A stretch of DNA of 64,000 nucleotides, taken from contig OX638369.1 of assembly GCA_951812925.1 (NCBI GenBank), forward strand, positions 434,001-498,000, in the 5' to 3' direction. Made by a program: the position numbers and the translations under genes. The stretch is from Calliopum simillimum (taxonomy: Eukaryota > Arthropoda > Insecta > Diptera > Lauxaniidae). Shown piece after piece: positions 29,301 to 37,019 of this stretch (position 1 is its first letter; every line of letters begins with the position of its first letter). The notes beneath the pieces were generated by a model. It searched no databases and was not told the DNA's origin. It worked only from the letters and a program-made list of their open reading frames with translations.

Positions 29301-32300
29301 TTAACAGAATGATTTTAAAATCTTTACATATAATTTAAAAAAAAGTTTAATCACTTGGCTTGAGAGGGGGGTCGATCGGCCCTATCGTCCCCCTTGGATC
29401 CGCCACTGATAGTTGCACCATTTGACATTTGTTTTGAAGTACCAAAATAAAGTGATTCTAATTAAAAATTTGCTGGCTCTAATGATTTTTATTAGAAAGT
29501 CCTACTTTACTAGACTACTAATGTTTTTCAACCATGGGTTTCTAATATTCAATAGTTTCATTTTTACATCTCTTTTAATTAAATAAACAGTTTTTTTCGC
29601 CTCCGGAAAAATAAACATCTTGTAACATGTGGGGATTTAACATTCATCGATTCATATGTTTTGCAGATAGGCGGATCATGTTATATGAGAAATATATACG
29701 ATTCGACGCATGGATAATTCAGAGGAAAGCTTTTCTGGATTTGATCCCACTGTAATTTTGGACAATCCAAAGCATTCCATAACATTTATTTTGCATTTGC
29801 AATGACCATTGAAAAACTGTCTCCTGAAAGAAAAGTAATGTTGTCATATTATTTATATTTTTGTTTACAGCGCTACTTCATTAAAGAAGCTAAAAAAAGT
29901 TTTAAAAAGCTATAGGGCCTTCGCGCCTGAGAGTCCACTGCGGTATTTCTCTGAGGCTTCATTAATACCTACCAGAACTACACAGCAATGCAATTACATA
30001 ACAATCGCATATTTGCGCTGGCCCTAATTGCTTTCCTTTTTTTTAGTATTTTCCCTTAAATAATCAGTCATGGAACTTTAATCCAAATTTGATATCTCAT
30101 GTTTTTATTTTCATGTTAAAACATAAAAATCATATTTCCACAAAAAAAAAAAAAAAAAACCAAGGCGCAATCTGACATCGAGTGGAAATTTGGTTTATCA
30201 AAGCTTATACGTAACATGCATCGCACCACAACCGCGCCGTCGCCGCTTAATTTAGTTACCACATGGTTTATGTGGATCGTCGAGAAGGTCAAGGTAAAAT
30301 ATCAAGTGTGTATAACAGCTGCTCCCAAATAAAACCTATTGTTCTTTGCTAAACTACTTATTGACCTTTTCCCCAACCCATTTAAAGCAAAATGGCAACA
30401 ACATTTTCAGTTTTTTCTTATTCAAGTTTATGATTTGGCTTTAACGAACAATCTCACCAGCACCTACATATACTGCCGTCCCATTCATAAAAGTCACATC
30501 TACAAATTTTAAAGTCCTGAGATTTTTAACATTTCTATTTTTCAATACAGTATTGAATTTGAAAGTAACTCTTGTGTTAAGAAACGCTTAATATCTAGCA
30601 AGAAGGTCATTAACTGAGGATATTCCACAAAACGCGTAAATCCTTCGCAAAACCTTGTAGCTCGTAAAAGCGTCAAATCTGGACAGTTCTTACATGTTTT
30701 CGAGGTTTCCGAGGCATTAACGCATTTTATGGAATTTTCTAATTGTTGATTGAATTATTTTTTTAGATTTTTTCGAACCGCGTTTCAGTTTAATAATGCT
30801 TTACAACAATTTTTACTTTATTGAAAACCCCAAGAGTTTTGAAAAGTGTTCTTAGTATATTTTGGCCTCCGAAACACGAATATGCTATCCGTTTTTTTTT
30901 TTTTGGGTCACTTAAGGATTTCGAAAAAACCGGCTTAGAAGTTATTAAAAAGTCGTTGCTATTACTTATAAAGAAAAATCAGCTAAAAATACTAAAAGTA
31001 CTCCAAGATTTATGATCTTAGGCTTATTAAAAAGGTATTACAGAGTAGATTTTTCGAAAGTTTTGAACAAAACTAAAATTCTGCCAGCTAAAAATAGTAA
31101 AAGTGCTCCAATATTTATGATCTTAGGCTTGTTAGAAAAGTATTACAGAGTAGATTTTTCTAAAGTTATGAAAAAAAAATAAAATTCTACCAGATGTCGC
31201 TTTAAAATTCGTTGAAGGCCTTAAATTGGTGTAAATTTAGAGAAAAACGGAGCTGAAGACTACCAAAAATAAAAATTATATCTGCTTTAGGTTCAGAGAT
31301 ATAGAATTTGAATTGGGTGTAAAACCCCCTTCGGCAATCCTCCAATTTCGACAGCATGAATGGTAGACACAATTTACGTACTAAAATGTACAAAGATTTG
31401 TGAGAAAAGATGCCATAGGTGCAGGGACATTTGTGAGCTTTTTGCATAAGAGGCTACGACACCCCTTTATCTACGCCCCGCCCCCTCCCATTGTTTTGCA
31501 AGGTGTTTGGCAAACATAATATAAGTCCATGTACTAGTTTTATAAAGACAGCTGGTTTATTAAATTTTGTATTTTTTTTTATTTAAGGGTGTTTCTACAG
31601 GCGCGCCCCCGCCCTCCATATAATCCTTTCCTCTATCACAACTAATGGTGATTGCGTCATGTTTATAACGCATACGTTTTCATTATAAGTGTTACCACTA
31701 TTGAAATACATAGGTGTTCGCATAGGAATTAATCCATTAAACTTGCATCTCCAGCAAATGCAATGAGAATTTCTCTAAGCTAATGTGTTATTTTTTGTCT
31801 CAATCATTTTTTGAGTCAATAAAGCCAAAAAACAGGCAAAATGAGGAAGCCCTCAAGAACTGCTCCGATTTTGATGATTTCTTTTTTTTTTAAATTTTGT
31901 TTTTTTTTTTATTTAAAATCAGAAACATTTTGGAGCGCGGTCGGAATTATATAATTTTTAAACAATATTTAAGAAACTTATATTTTCTTAAAAATAATTG
32001 GAAAAAGTAGGCGAAATCAGAAAAGTGCCACTCCCACTTTTTAACTATTTAAAATTTTGATTTTCATCAAAATTTGTATTCGAGTAATATTAAAATCAAA
32101 ATATCAAAATTTAAATAGTTAAAAAGTGGGCGTGGTTCACATGAACATTTTTCACCATGGCAGACAACTTTGTGTTTTGCAATGATATTTAACGACTAAT
32201 GGACGGACTGAAAATAAATGGAGGATCTTTATTAATTCGTCTAAAAGTAGTTTGAAATTTGCATTCCTATTGCGTATTCCGTGCAAATGAAGGAAAATTA

Positions 32301-34995
32301 TTACTTGGAATGCAATTAGGCTTTACAAAGTACGGTTGCTTTATTTGCGAATGAGATAGTAGGGACAGAGAAAACCATTAAAGTAATTATGGGGGTTATC
32401 GTGAATAAATATTCCCGGGGAATTTTCTCATACTGCCGTGCATTCTCTAATGCAGTTTTAAGAAATTCCCCGGGAATCTTGATTCACGATAACCCCCTAT
32501 GTGTTGACACGACGACACCAAGTTGTTATTGGTAAAAATAATGTTATTTCACAATGGATAAAAACGACCAAGCTTAAAGCAAGTTCAATGGCTTAATTCT
32601 TATGCGAATACTTATGTTTTTCAATACTGATAACACTTATAATGATAAATTTAAAAATTTTTCGAAAACTTTAGGAGGCTAAAATACACTAAGAACACTT
32701 TTCAAAGCTCGTGCGGTTTTTTGGCAGTGTAATTGGAAGTATTTTCTTCAGATTTTTCGTCCGTTTATGAAAATGAAAAATAAGCCTGTGTTCGTACGTT
32801 ACCGTACATACATACATAGAACCGTGTATTTCTATGGCAGAAAGGAAAAACTGCTTAAGTCGACTTAAGCTCAAATCAAAATACGGCATAAGTGTCATGT
32901 AAAAGCACATAGCTTATATTGTTTTGTTTTCTGATCGAAATCGAATATTGAAAATGTATGTATATGGAAGGACAAGTTTAAAAGGTAAAGATATCAACCT
33001 TTCAGCTCAGATTACTCCACTTACTAGAAAACTAAATATAGAAAAAGTGATGAACAAAGAACTTTTATGAATGTGCCTGTCGGTAGTATATTACATTCAC
33101 TAGCATATGTTTTCATCACGGCACTAAACTGTCACATTTTCTGAAACAACATTGTGTTCTTGTCTCTCATGCATTTGTGTTGTTTTTTTTTTTTTTTTTG
33201 TCTACGCCTTCCGATTTTGTTCGTGCTGATCATCTCTCTCATTGTATACATATACGAAATATACATTTGTGTATGTGATTTGTGTACTGTGTATGTAGGC
33301 ACGCATGAAGAAAAAGAAACGTCCAAGTCTGGTTCAGATGATGGGAATACGTCAAGCGAGTCCACGCACCAAAGCTGGCGCCAAATGGCTCTCAAAGATC
33401 AAAAAAGGTAGGAAATGTATGTGTCACTGCAGCAAAACTTTTCTCACTCTCATTTACCATTGACATGGCACGAACATAATAAAAAGAAGGGAGTAGAAAA
33501 GGTTTTGCAGCTGAGTTGTATTAGAGCAGTGATGGTCAAAGATTATGCCCACGGACATTTGAACTTTTGTGCTTGAAAGCTTTCCGTACACGCATTCACT
33601 CGCAGATGAGCGTTCTATTGCATCAGTATCTGTGAGGATATGTACGATGCTTATGCTACATCCATAAAAGGTGTTAATTAGCTTTTATACATACATAGAC
33701 AAAATGAGTTTGGCCATCACTGTGTTAGAGTGACGAAAACTTTTCGAATGCTTAAAGTCTTATTGAAAAATTATATAACTAGCAAACGCTGCACTATAAA
33801 TTGAAAATTTTTCTGGCCAAAACTAAGAACGAATTTATTATCTTGGTGATCAACTGGAAATGTATATTTTATGTTGACTCTAAAGAATAGGAATTCTGAC
33901 AAAAATCATAACACTTGCACCGCCGGGTCAAGTATGGAAAGTACTTCGTTTTTAAAGTAATAACGAATAAATATCTGCAAGGTGTCGTTTGCATCAAGTT
34001 GAGGCTTGTTTCCGCAGTAAATTTCCGCAAATTTCTCTCCGAATTTTGATATATTTGACTTTAAATACGCGAAACATTGTTGGCTATGTTTACCTATTCA
34101 ATCATACTATTCTTTTCCTTCAAACTGAGCTCTTGAAAGGTGCTGCACGATGCACATCATGAAATTTCATATAATGGCTAAGTCTTTGGATTTCCTGATG
34201 TCATCTTAAATCGAGCAAAACTTTTGAAGGAAGTATCGTACGGCACCTTTTAAAGCTCATAACTTGGTAACTTGGACTAGTAGCATCTTGTGTATCTAAA
34301 AAGTAAATGAAAACAGTCACTTTGTTTTCCTTTTTTTCTGTCTGAATTAATTACTTCCGGTGACCAAATTTCTAAGTAATATTAACAATAGCAACGTCTA
34401 ATTAATTTCTGGTTTCTTAAGACTAAAAAGTTCCAACATAATACACAAAGTTCAAAATTTTAATTTAGGGGTACCATTTAAGTTTACGAATTTTCCACAG
34501 AAAACCAAAATATATTTAAATGCTTTAAAATAAATTTCATTATATATACGGATACCAACAGTAAACCGTCACTTGTAAAAATTTAGTTTTGGCCAGAAAA
34601 GTGTGCGATGTGCCCGACAGTGCGCTAGCTCAAAATTTTGACTCTACTTCTTCCGGAGCACAAAAAAAAAGAATCAAAAATCAAAATCCCACACTAATAC
34701 TTTATTGTTTTTCTGTTTCATAAACTTGTCTACAGATTCTGTGGCCCTTTCGGTAGTGCACCTTTCACCGATCGGTTCGCAGGCGAGTTTCTCCGCTGCC
34801 AATCAAAACCGCATTGAGAATGTAGCCGACTGGGAAGCAATTGCCAAAAAATATCGTGCTCTGGTTGGCGATGAGGAAGGCGGTTCCATTAAGGACTCCG
34901 AGGCAGAGAGTGGTTCTGTCGAAGGTGCTGGAGGCGGAGCCCATCCACTACCATCACAGGTTGGAAATAACGTGTCTGCCCAACAGCACGTCTAA
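2295..34995 (+). CDS. nompC: nompC / TRPN mechanotransduction channel gene (5' incomplete)
   Basis: NOMPC is the TRPN mechanically gated cation channel of insect sensory neurons; its long ankyrin array tethers the channel to microtubules. The exons here encode, in order, most of the ankyrin repeats (exons at 2295-6803), a linker (6871-7077), S1-S5 (7139-7832), alternative pore/S6 exons, the TRP domain (30165-30293) and the C-terminal tail (33299-34995). Every junction has GT/AG and a consistent phase. The joined exons are in frame for 1,500 codons (stop included) with the second pore exon and no cassette. I recognise the protein by near-identity to my recollection of Drosophila NOMPC. Roughly the first 200-250 residues are missing because they lie upstream. 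An AATAAA at about 35255 is a likely polyadenylation signal. Introns range from 60 bp to 17.7 kb; the largest follows the alternative pore exons. A CAG|GTTGG near the C-terminus could act as an alternative donor. Confidence 0.97.
2610..2690 (+). pseudogene. scrap of non-LTR retrotransposon ORF
   Basis: The stretch CTTGAGTGGAATCCAC followed by GGCAGTAGA closely matches 50346-50376 in the RTE-like pseudogene. The following AAAAGGT region aligns loosely as well. It is too short to assign a family on its own and lies in a nompC intron. Confidence 0.4.
2833..3024. mobile_element. 192-bp hairpin MITE with TA duplication
   Basis: A near-perfect inverted repeat of about 75 bp per arm, starting CAGTAGGTCAAAGCC and ending GGCTTTGACCTACTG, with a short centre. 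It is flanked by TA on both sides (2831-2832 and 3025-3026). The CAGT start and TA target suggest a pogo/Tc1-mariner-type MITE. It has no coding capacity. Confidence 0.8.
3763..3976 (+). CDS. nompC: nompC exon, ankyrin repeats
   Basis: Begins GCA ACG TCC after a CGCAG acceptor and ends with a single G of a split aspartate codon before GTGTGA. It encodes two canonical ankyrin helices (GDTALHLAARRRDVDMVRIL and GQTPLHIAAAEGDE). The split codon is completed by the next exon, whose first two bases are AT, giving Asp-Arg-Thr-Pro. Confidence 0.95.
4037..4332 (+). CDS. nompC: nompC exon, ankyrin repeats
   Basis: Separated from the previous exon by a 60-bp intron. It encodes successive ankyrin repeats (RTPMHLAAENGHAHVIEIL, STLMHIASLNGHAECATML, ARSIHTAAAYGHTGIINTLL). 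It ends in phase 0 at ACC AAC before GTAAGT. Confidence 0.96.
4399..4701 (+). CDS. nompC: nompC exon, ankyrin repeats
   Basis: A 303-bp phase-0 exon (101 codons) with ankyrin repeats such as YTALHIAVESAKPAVVETLL and LTPVHVAARHGNLATLMQLL. The acceptor is TTTTTAG and the donor GTAAGT; the flanking introns are 66 and 60 bp. Confidence 0.96.
4762..6189 (+). CDS. nompC: nompC exon, main ankyrin block
   Basis: The largest exon: 476 codons in one open frame, phase 0 at both ends. It holds about a dozen tandem ankyrin repeats (for example RSALHLAAERGYLHVCDALL, KQTPLHLAAASGQMEVCQLL, LTPLHVAAYYGQADTVREL). These form part of the helical spring between channel and microtubule. The 60- to 77-bp introns on either side are typical of flies. 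Confidence 0.97.
6267..6803 (+). CDS. nompC: nompC exon, last ankyrin repeats
   Basis: 179 codons, phase 0, starting GYNPLHLACFGGHMSVVGLL. It contains the terminal ankyrin repeats (GRTGLHTAATYGHLQMVEIL, GWTPLHCAAKAGYLEVVKLL, CAAIWFAASEGHNDVLRYLM) and then the start of the linker. The donor is GTAAGT. Confidence 0.96.
6871..7077 (+). CDS. nompC: nompC exon, linker domain
   Basis: 69 codons, phase 0, from EKERAKDLVAAGKQ to VVQRYLQ. It encodes the helical linker between the ankyrin array and the membrane domain. Splice sites are TACTAG and GTGAGT. Confidence 0.95.
7139..7832 (+). CDS. nompC: nompC exon, S1-S5 transmembrane region
   Basis: 231 codons plus one base (phase 1). It starts ELWRGSLTWASWKILLLLVA and contains five hydrophobic segments matching S1-S5 of a TRP channel, ending EKKNRNRGYFSD plus G. 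The hanging G is the key to the downstream alternative splicing: each of the three exons that can follow supplies two bases to finish the codon. Confidence 0.96.
8139..8231 (+). CDS. nompC: nompC cassette exon in the S5-pore loop
   Basis: A 93-bp segment with a CTCACAG acceptor and a GTAAGT donor. It enters with two bases and leaves with one, so it can be inserted without changing frame (31 codons). It encodes a polar, proline-rich stretch (DDMPTPRPPPTDRYVDSRSL, then LSEFRRKHKDD). Inserted after the S1-S5 exon it would lengthen the extracellular loop before the pore helix. I believe Drosophila nompC has isoforms that differ here but cannot confirm the exact counterpart. Coding character and splice signals support it. 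Alternative use is inferred, since the flanking exons also join in frame without it. Confidence 0.8.
9802..10533. mobile_element. Tc1/mariner-type remnant, two nested inverted-repeat pairs
   Basis: The outer termini read GTGCGGTTCATTT on the left and, inverted, CAGTGCGGTTCATTT on the right, with TA outside each. An inner pair at about 9971-10350 (TTGGTTCATTAGATTAGAGG) is a diverged version of the same terminus. Inside are remains of a transposase N-terminus. The likely history is one family member inserted in another, both now decayed. Confidence 0.7.
10093..10230 (+). pseudogene. Tc1/Tc3-type transposase DNA-binding remnant
   Basis: The frame from 10093 reads LGNKSFTDREKTQISILRSE, then GLSNHQIAKK. 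This is the helix-turn-helix of Tc1-family transposases (the 'REIAKKIGRS' type). A frame slip at an A-run near 10180 is followed by matching residues (SPNSVDHYVR) in another frame. It is truncated and has no catalytic domain. Confidence 0.75.
11771..11982 (+). CDS. nompC: nompC alternative pore/S6 exon A
   Basis: The first two bases (GA) complete the split codon of the S1-S5 exon. The exon encodes GPMTPFLAFERLFFAVFGQT, a TVDINPMRHLRPEW turret/pore segment, and the S6 segment (LLVSVVVLINLLIAMMSDTY) ending at RIQ in phase 0. It shares FFAVFGQTTT and the whole S6 with exon B at 12204 but differs around the selectivity region, so the two are a tandem duplication used alternatively. The acceptor is unusual: the 20 bases before AG are almost all A, with no pyrimidine tract. 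A GTTGGT donor follows. Confidence 0.9.
12204..12433 (+). CDS. nompC: nompC alternative pore/S6 exon B
   Basis: Enters with TG, giving Val after the split codon, then RMHPINSFELLFFAVFGQTT, an EQTQVDKIKQLATPTQP insert, and S6 ending in DTYQRIQ (phase 0). This matches the form I recall as the main Drosophila NOMPC isoform. It is 18 bases longer than exon A and lies 221 bp downstream. Splicing A to B would shift frame and reach a TGA inside B, so the two cannot be used together productively. Confidence 0.95.
12805..14429. mobile_element. 1.6-kb inverted-repeat element with TA duplication
   Basis: Termini CATTAGAGTGGATC and, inverted, CATTAGATTGGTA, flanked by TA (12803-12804 and 14430-14431). 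Arms of about 190 bp match in inverted orientation (12805-12985 against 14240-14429, both with AAAAGTGTTAAAAT and a GCGCGCG block). The middle has AATTATAGGCTAA repeats, a CAA-rich patch (about 13810-13860), and no transposase. It is a non-autonomous Tc1/mariner-type element. Confidence 0.7.
15288..16372. repeat. inverted repeats of about 145 bp flanking the hexamer tract
   Basis: The left arm (15288-15432, with GTTAGACAACAATAC and CGCATGCGTTGCGCTGC) is repeated inverted at 16212-16372. The tract therefore sits in the loop of a hairpin, inside the left arm of the larger foldback. Confidence 0.85.
15430..16179. repeat. CCAAGA/CCAACA hexamer tract
   Basis: About 750 bp of six-base repeats, mainly ACCAAG with blocks of ACCAAC. 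The blocks are segregated: CCAAGA in the middle, CCAACA near 15555-15615, 15930-15955 and 16050-16155. Long open frames on both strands (Pro-Arg/Pro-Thr on one, Leu-Val on the other) follow from the repeat and are not genes. Short versions of the same CCAAGAC motif occur in the related element at 51.4-53.4 kb, which suggests the tract expanded from an internal seed. Confidence 0.95.
17165..18555. repeat. 1.4-kb palindrome inside the foldback
   Basis: Arms of about 670 bp (for example ACCCGTTCTAAATCGGACGT at 17188 against its inverse near 18520, and GTTCAACGAACCAACC at 17814 against GGTTCGTTGAAC at 17907) around a centre of about 45 bp containing CACACACGTAACAACAAC. Divergence between the arms is low, so the structure is fairly recent or has been homogenised. 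Confidence 0.85.
18659..19542. mobile_element. 884-bp MITE, TIR GAGTAGAACGGGG, TA duplication
   Basis: Terminal inverted repeat GAGTAGAACGGGG(T/C)AATG, with TA at 18657-18658 and 19543-19544. The related foldback at 52640-52660 holds the uninterrupted site (AAAGTACTTTT), which proves insertion and the TA duplication. A second, internal right end occurs at 19193 (535 bp from the left end), so the element is composite. A second copy lies at 47423-48300 in the other orientation with the same composite layout. No transposase; Tc1/mariner-type MITE. Confidence 0.9.
19915..21290. repeat. palindrome with AT microsatellite arms
   Basis: Arms of about 650 bp around a centre near 20600. AACGTCCAGCCG (about 20000) pairs with CGGCTGGACGTT (about 21180). 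A TATATGTA/ACATACAT-rich patch at 20060-20180 recurs inverted at 21005-21125. Part of the right half of the 14728-21870 foldback. Confidence 0.8.
22061..22765 (+). mobile_element. DINE-1-like (Helentron-derived) element, copy 1
   Basis: Starts ATACCCTACACCCAGG after a T-run and carries the conserved CGTTTGTAACGCAGAGAAGG block. It ends with the hairpin TTTGGCCAGGCCAAA followed about 16 bp later by CTAG and a T-run. The internal GGCGT(A/G)GCACC...CATACAAG units are repeated. The layout is that of non-autonomous rolling-circle DINE-1/INE-1 repeats in flies. Confidence 0.8.
23820..24700. repeat. 0.9-kb palindrome with a third arm
   Basis: 23870-24210 is repeated inverted at 24400-24700 (for example CATGATCACGGCTACATTTTG against CAAAATGTAGCCGTGATCATG). 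The 23820-23950 part occurs a second time inverted at 24265-24400, containing GCCAAATGATGTAGAAAATA. No coding content. Confidence 0.75.
26040..28295 (+). pseudogene. hAT transposase 3' remnant, split by a foldback
   Basis: Pieces in several frames resemble the C-terminal dimerisation region of hAT transposases: SVASLFFETVKKVVYKFESI near 26036, then SLENGIALIKSIKEKLNALM, then LISAKVERSFSVNTV at about 26420-26464. The frame is interrupted by the element at 26465-28267 and resumes for a few codons (QQHFN, stop). A hAT-like right end CATCAAAATCCGAGCCCTG lies at 28503-28521. The copy at 36918-37740 belongs to the same family. Confidence 0.65.
26465..28267. mobile_element. 1.8-kb foldback, TIR CAGTAGAGC, TA duplication
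   Basis: Long inverted arms (for example CTCCCCGTCCATTTCCTGAAA near 26504 against TTTCAGGAAATGGACGGGGAG near 28194) around a centre near 27380. Ends CAGTAGAGCGCCCA and TGGGTGCTCTACTG, flanked by TA (26463-26464, 28268-28269). It interrupts the hAT remnant, whose frame is restored across one copy of TA. The CAGTAG ends suggest pogo-type mobilisation. Confidence 0.85.
28735..29225. repeat. 0.5-kb palindrome
   Basis: Imperfect inverted arms around about 28990. ATAGTATCCAATAAAAAAATG at 28938 pairs with its inverse near 29048, and GATCGGAAAATATTTGATC at 28775 with GGTCAAATATGTTCCGATC at 29180. A separate hAT-like end (GGATCCGCCACTG, 29397-29409) lies just downstream with no partner found. Confidence 0.65.
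30165..30293 (+). CDS. nompC: nompC exon, TRP domain
   Basis: 43 codons, phase 0: AQSDIEWKFGLSKLIRNMHR, then TTTAPSPLNLVTTWFMWIVE and KVK. It continues directly from RIQ of either pore exon and carries the TRP-helix region that follows S6. The 3' splice site is preceded by about 19 A residues and CC, an unusually poor pyrimidine context. If the S1-S5 exon were spliced straight here, the split G would give Gly-Ala-Ile-stop. Confidence 0.95.
30980..31190 (+). repeat. tandem duplication, 105-bp unit
   Basis: Two adjacent copies, each beginning CAGCTAAAAATA and containing TTTATGATCTTAGGCTT and GTATTACAGAGTAGATTTTT, offset by 105 bp with several substitutions. Noncoding. Confidence 0.85.
32391..32497. 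mobile_element. 107-bp hairpin MITE
   Basis: Ends GGGGGTTATCGTGAAT and ATTCACGATAACCCCC, followed inward by ATTCCCGGGGAATTT against AAATTCCCCGGGAAT. TAT occurs on both sides, perhaps a short target duplication. Confidence 0.75.
33299..33407 (+). CDS. nompC: nompC exon, C-terminal cytoplasmic part
   Basis: 36 codons plus one base: ARMKKKKRPSLVQMMGIRQA, then SPRTKAGAKWLSKIKK and a split G before GTAGGA. The acceptor TGTGTATGTAG has a reasonable pyrimidine/TG tract. The basic cluster follows the TRP domain directly. Confidence 0.95.
33527..33722. mobile_element. hAT-type MITE with 8-bp duplication
   Basis: Ends CAGTGATGGTCAAA and TTTGGCCATCACTG, flanked by TATTAGAG and TGTTAGAG (seven of eight bases match). 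Length 196 bp, noncoding, in the last nompC intron. Confidence 0.85.
34736..34995 (+). CDS. nompC: nompC last exon
   Basis: Two bases finish an aspartate codon, then SVALSVVHLSPIGSQASFSA, NRIENVADWEAIAKKYRALV and GDEEGGSIKDSEAESGS, ending QVGNNVSAQQHV and TAA. The acceptor is CTACAG. An AATAAA at about 35255 gives a 3' UTR of roughly 280 bp. A possible donor (CAG|GTTGG) lies within the exon, so a longer alternative tail is possible but no partner exon was seen. Confidence 0.95.
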
Positions 34996-35376
34996 GTTTT
35001 ATCAACAAATAAGAACTTAGTATCTTAAGATCTGAACTAACAGCATGTTCAAAAGATTTAATCTTGCAATCGTTGTCGTACTGTGAAAGCTATTTTATTC
35101 TATGGAAACATTTAAATTTAAATATTAACATTTTGCAATTTTAATTTAACATTTTTTTTTTTTAATTTATGCAAGTATATAAGTAAGAAATTTTCAAAAT
35201 TCAATACCAACCAGGTACAGTAAATTTGCTCGTATTTAGTAAGATTTTTTATTGAATAAAAGTAATAAACTTTTTGCTTCAGAACTTAAAATTATTCAAA
35301 ACTTTTGAAAATTGCTGTCAAAAAATAGTATTACGGTTGACGTGTCTTGTAATAGCTTTATGTAAACGCTTAACTG

Positions 35377-36662
35377 CCCATTCAAATTATAATAATTATA
35401 ACAGTTACTCAGTTACTGCCATACCTAAATTGGAGCGTCAGCGTTATTTTACTGTCAAAAATTTCGCATCTACATACAATTTGTAAGGCGCATACCGAAA
35501 TTGCCAACGCTCAAAGCTCAGCTATTCGAATTTCCAATTTTGACAAAGCGTTATGGAGTGAAATTAGCTGTAGAAAGGTAAAAAGAAAAAACAATATGAT
35601 TTTGACGAACAAATGACTTCAACGCAACGCTCTTCATTTCGGTATGGCGCTTGACGCTTTTGTGTAACGTTAAATAACGCAACGCCTGACGCTCCAATTT
35701 AAGTATGGCAGTAACTGTTATAATTATTATACACCTAATTCTGTTTTTACACGGTAGATTGGTTCCAGAAAAAACCGTGTAAAAAAAGACACTGACCGTA
35801 TTCAAAAATAGGTGATTGGTTCCTTATCCTTAAAATCTATTAAAATTAGTGAAAAACAAGGATTTTTTAAGAACAAGTATTAATGTTTATTTTATTAAAT
35901 CACATATATAATGCGTTTTTACACAAGCATAAGTATTAAAGAAAAAGATGTATGCAATCTTATTTCAAAAGTAATGTTAATTAAGTTTATGACAACCCAA
36001 CGGGAAACGGAAGTGCATTGAAAAGACTTCAGTTGCGCTTCTAGGGAAGCAAGAAGCTGCTTCCAGTGCTGTTCTCACTGCTTATCTATTTTAACAAAGC
36101 ATGTCCTAGCGGAGATGCACATCTTCAGAAGCACATGAAATACGCTTCAAATACGCATCCGTGGAAGTTTTTAAAAATTTTAAGTTCCATTGCACAAAAA
36201 TTACTTTTTTTCTGTAACTTTTGGTAGATTTATAAAATTTTATAAACAACAAAATAAATAGAATTTGAAAAATTTTGTATGTTACTAGAGATGTGCTTCT
36301 ATTGCGTTCTTTTTGGAAGCAGCTTCATTTCTTCCCGTTAAGAAGTTCAGGAACTAAAAAAATCCAATAAAACAGCTTTGTTGTTAACAAAAAGAATAGG
36401 TTATTCAATTTTTTAGGTAAGAAAAAACTAAAATGATAATCATAAATACAGGAACATAAATTTAATTGCTGTCATGATATGAACACATTTCGCAAAAATT
36501 AAATCTGACAAATAAAATTTAAGCCCAAAAAATTTTTAACCGTGCTAAATGGAATAAAATCGTGTAAAAATATTTTAAAAAAATTATTTTCAAACCGTGT
36601 TAAATCAAAACCGTGTAAAAAAAGACCGTGTAAAAACGGAATTAGGTGTAATTTGAAATGGG
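35377..36662. mobile_element. MITE interrupted in its right arm by another MITE
   Basis: The left terminus CCCATTCAAATTATAAT with GGAGCGTCAG further in recurs inverted on the right, where a second element (35732-36648) splits the arm a few bases from its end. The right end ATTTGAAATGGG follows the inner element. Without the insert the MITE is about 370 bp. Confidence 0.75.
35732..36648. mobile_element. 917-bp MITE, TIR CACCTAATTC, TA duplication
   Basis: Ends CACCTAATTCTGTTTTTAC and GTAAAAACGGAATTAGGTG, each next to TA (35730-35731, 36649-36650). Extra short ACCGTGTAAAAA repeats occur near both ends. No transposase. Inserted in the terminal arm of the older MITE. Confidence 0.85.
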
Positions 36663-37019
36663 AAACAAAGAAAATAGTATCTAATAAAAATGTTGCGTTT
36701 TCAACCGATTTTTGGAAACATACCATTGTAAATCGGTCTAGGCCATATTCTGTAAGCAACTTCTTGTGTATTATCCAAACTTTATATTATGACCTTGGAA
36801 ATAGCTAAATTTTGAATTAATGCACGTGCGATATATAAGCCGTTTACTCGATTAACTCCAATTTTTAAAAAAATCTGAAATCTAAGTGTCAAAGCACTTA
36901 GTATATGTAGTCACGGCCAGGGCTTGGATTTTGATGCGTTTAAAAACATCGAATAGTGACCCAAAAAAATTACAAAATTCCCTTAAAAAATAAAATCAGT
37001 TTTTTTTTAGTTTTTTGTT

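Larger units (their letters stand above)
12434..30164 (+). other. 17.7-kb nompC intron, mostly repeats
   Basis: Between exon B and the TRP-domain exon. It is made up largely of foldback elements, MITEs, a DINE-1-like copy and hAT remnants, listed separately. The gaps (21871-22060, 22766-23820, 24700-25860, 29410-30160) are AT-rich with no recognisable gene. The 3' end has an A-run of about 19 just before the ACCAAG acceptor. Confidence 0.7.
30294..33298 (+). other. nompC intron
   Basis: 3.0 kb with a tandem duplication (30980-31190), a small inverted repeat (32025-32140, GCCACTCCCACTTTTTAAC against GTTAAAAAGTGGGCGTGG) and a 107-bp hairpin MITE (32391-32497). No other recognised content. Confidence 0.6.

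Noticed and set aside
36499..36808. Opposed 86- and 88-codon frames
   Set aside because: They overlap the right terminus of a TA-flanked MITE and have no protein features.
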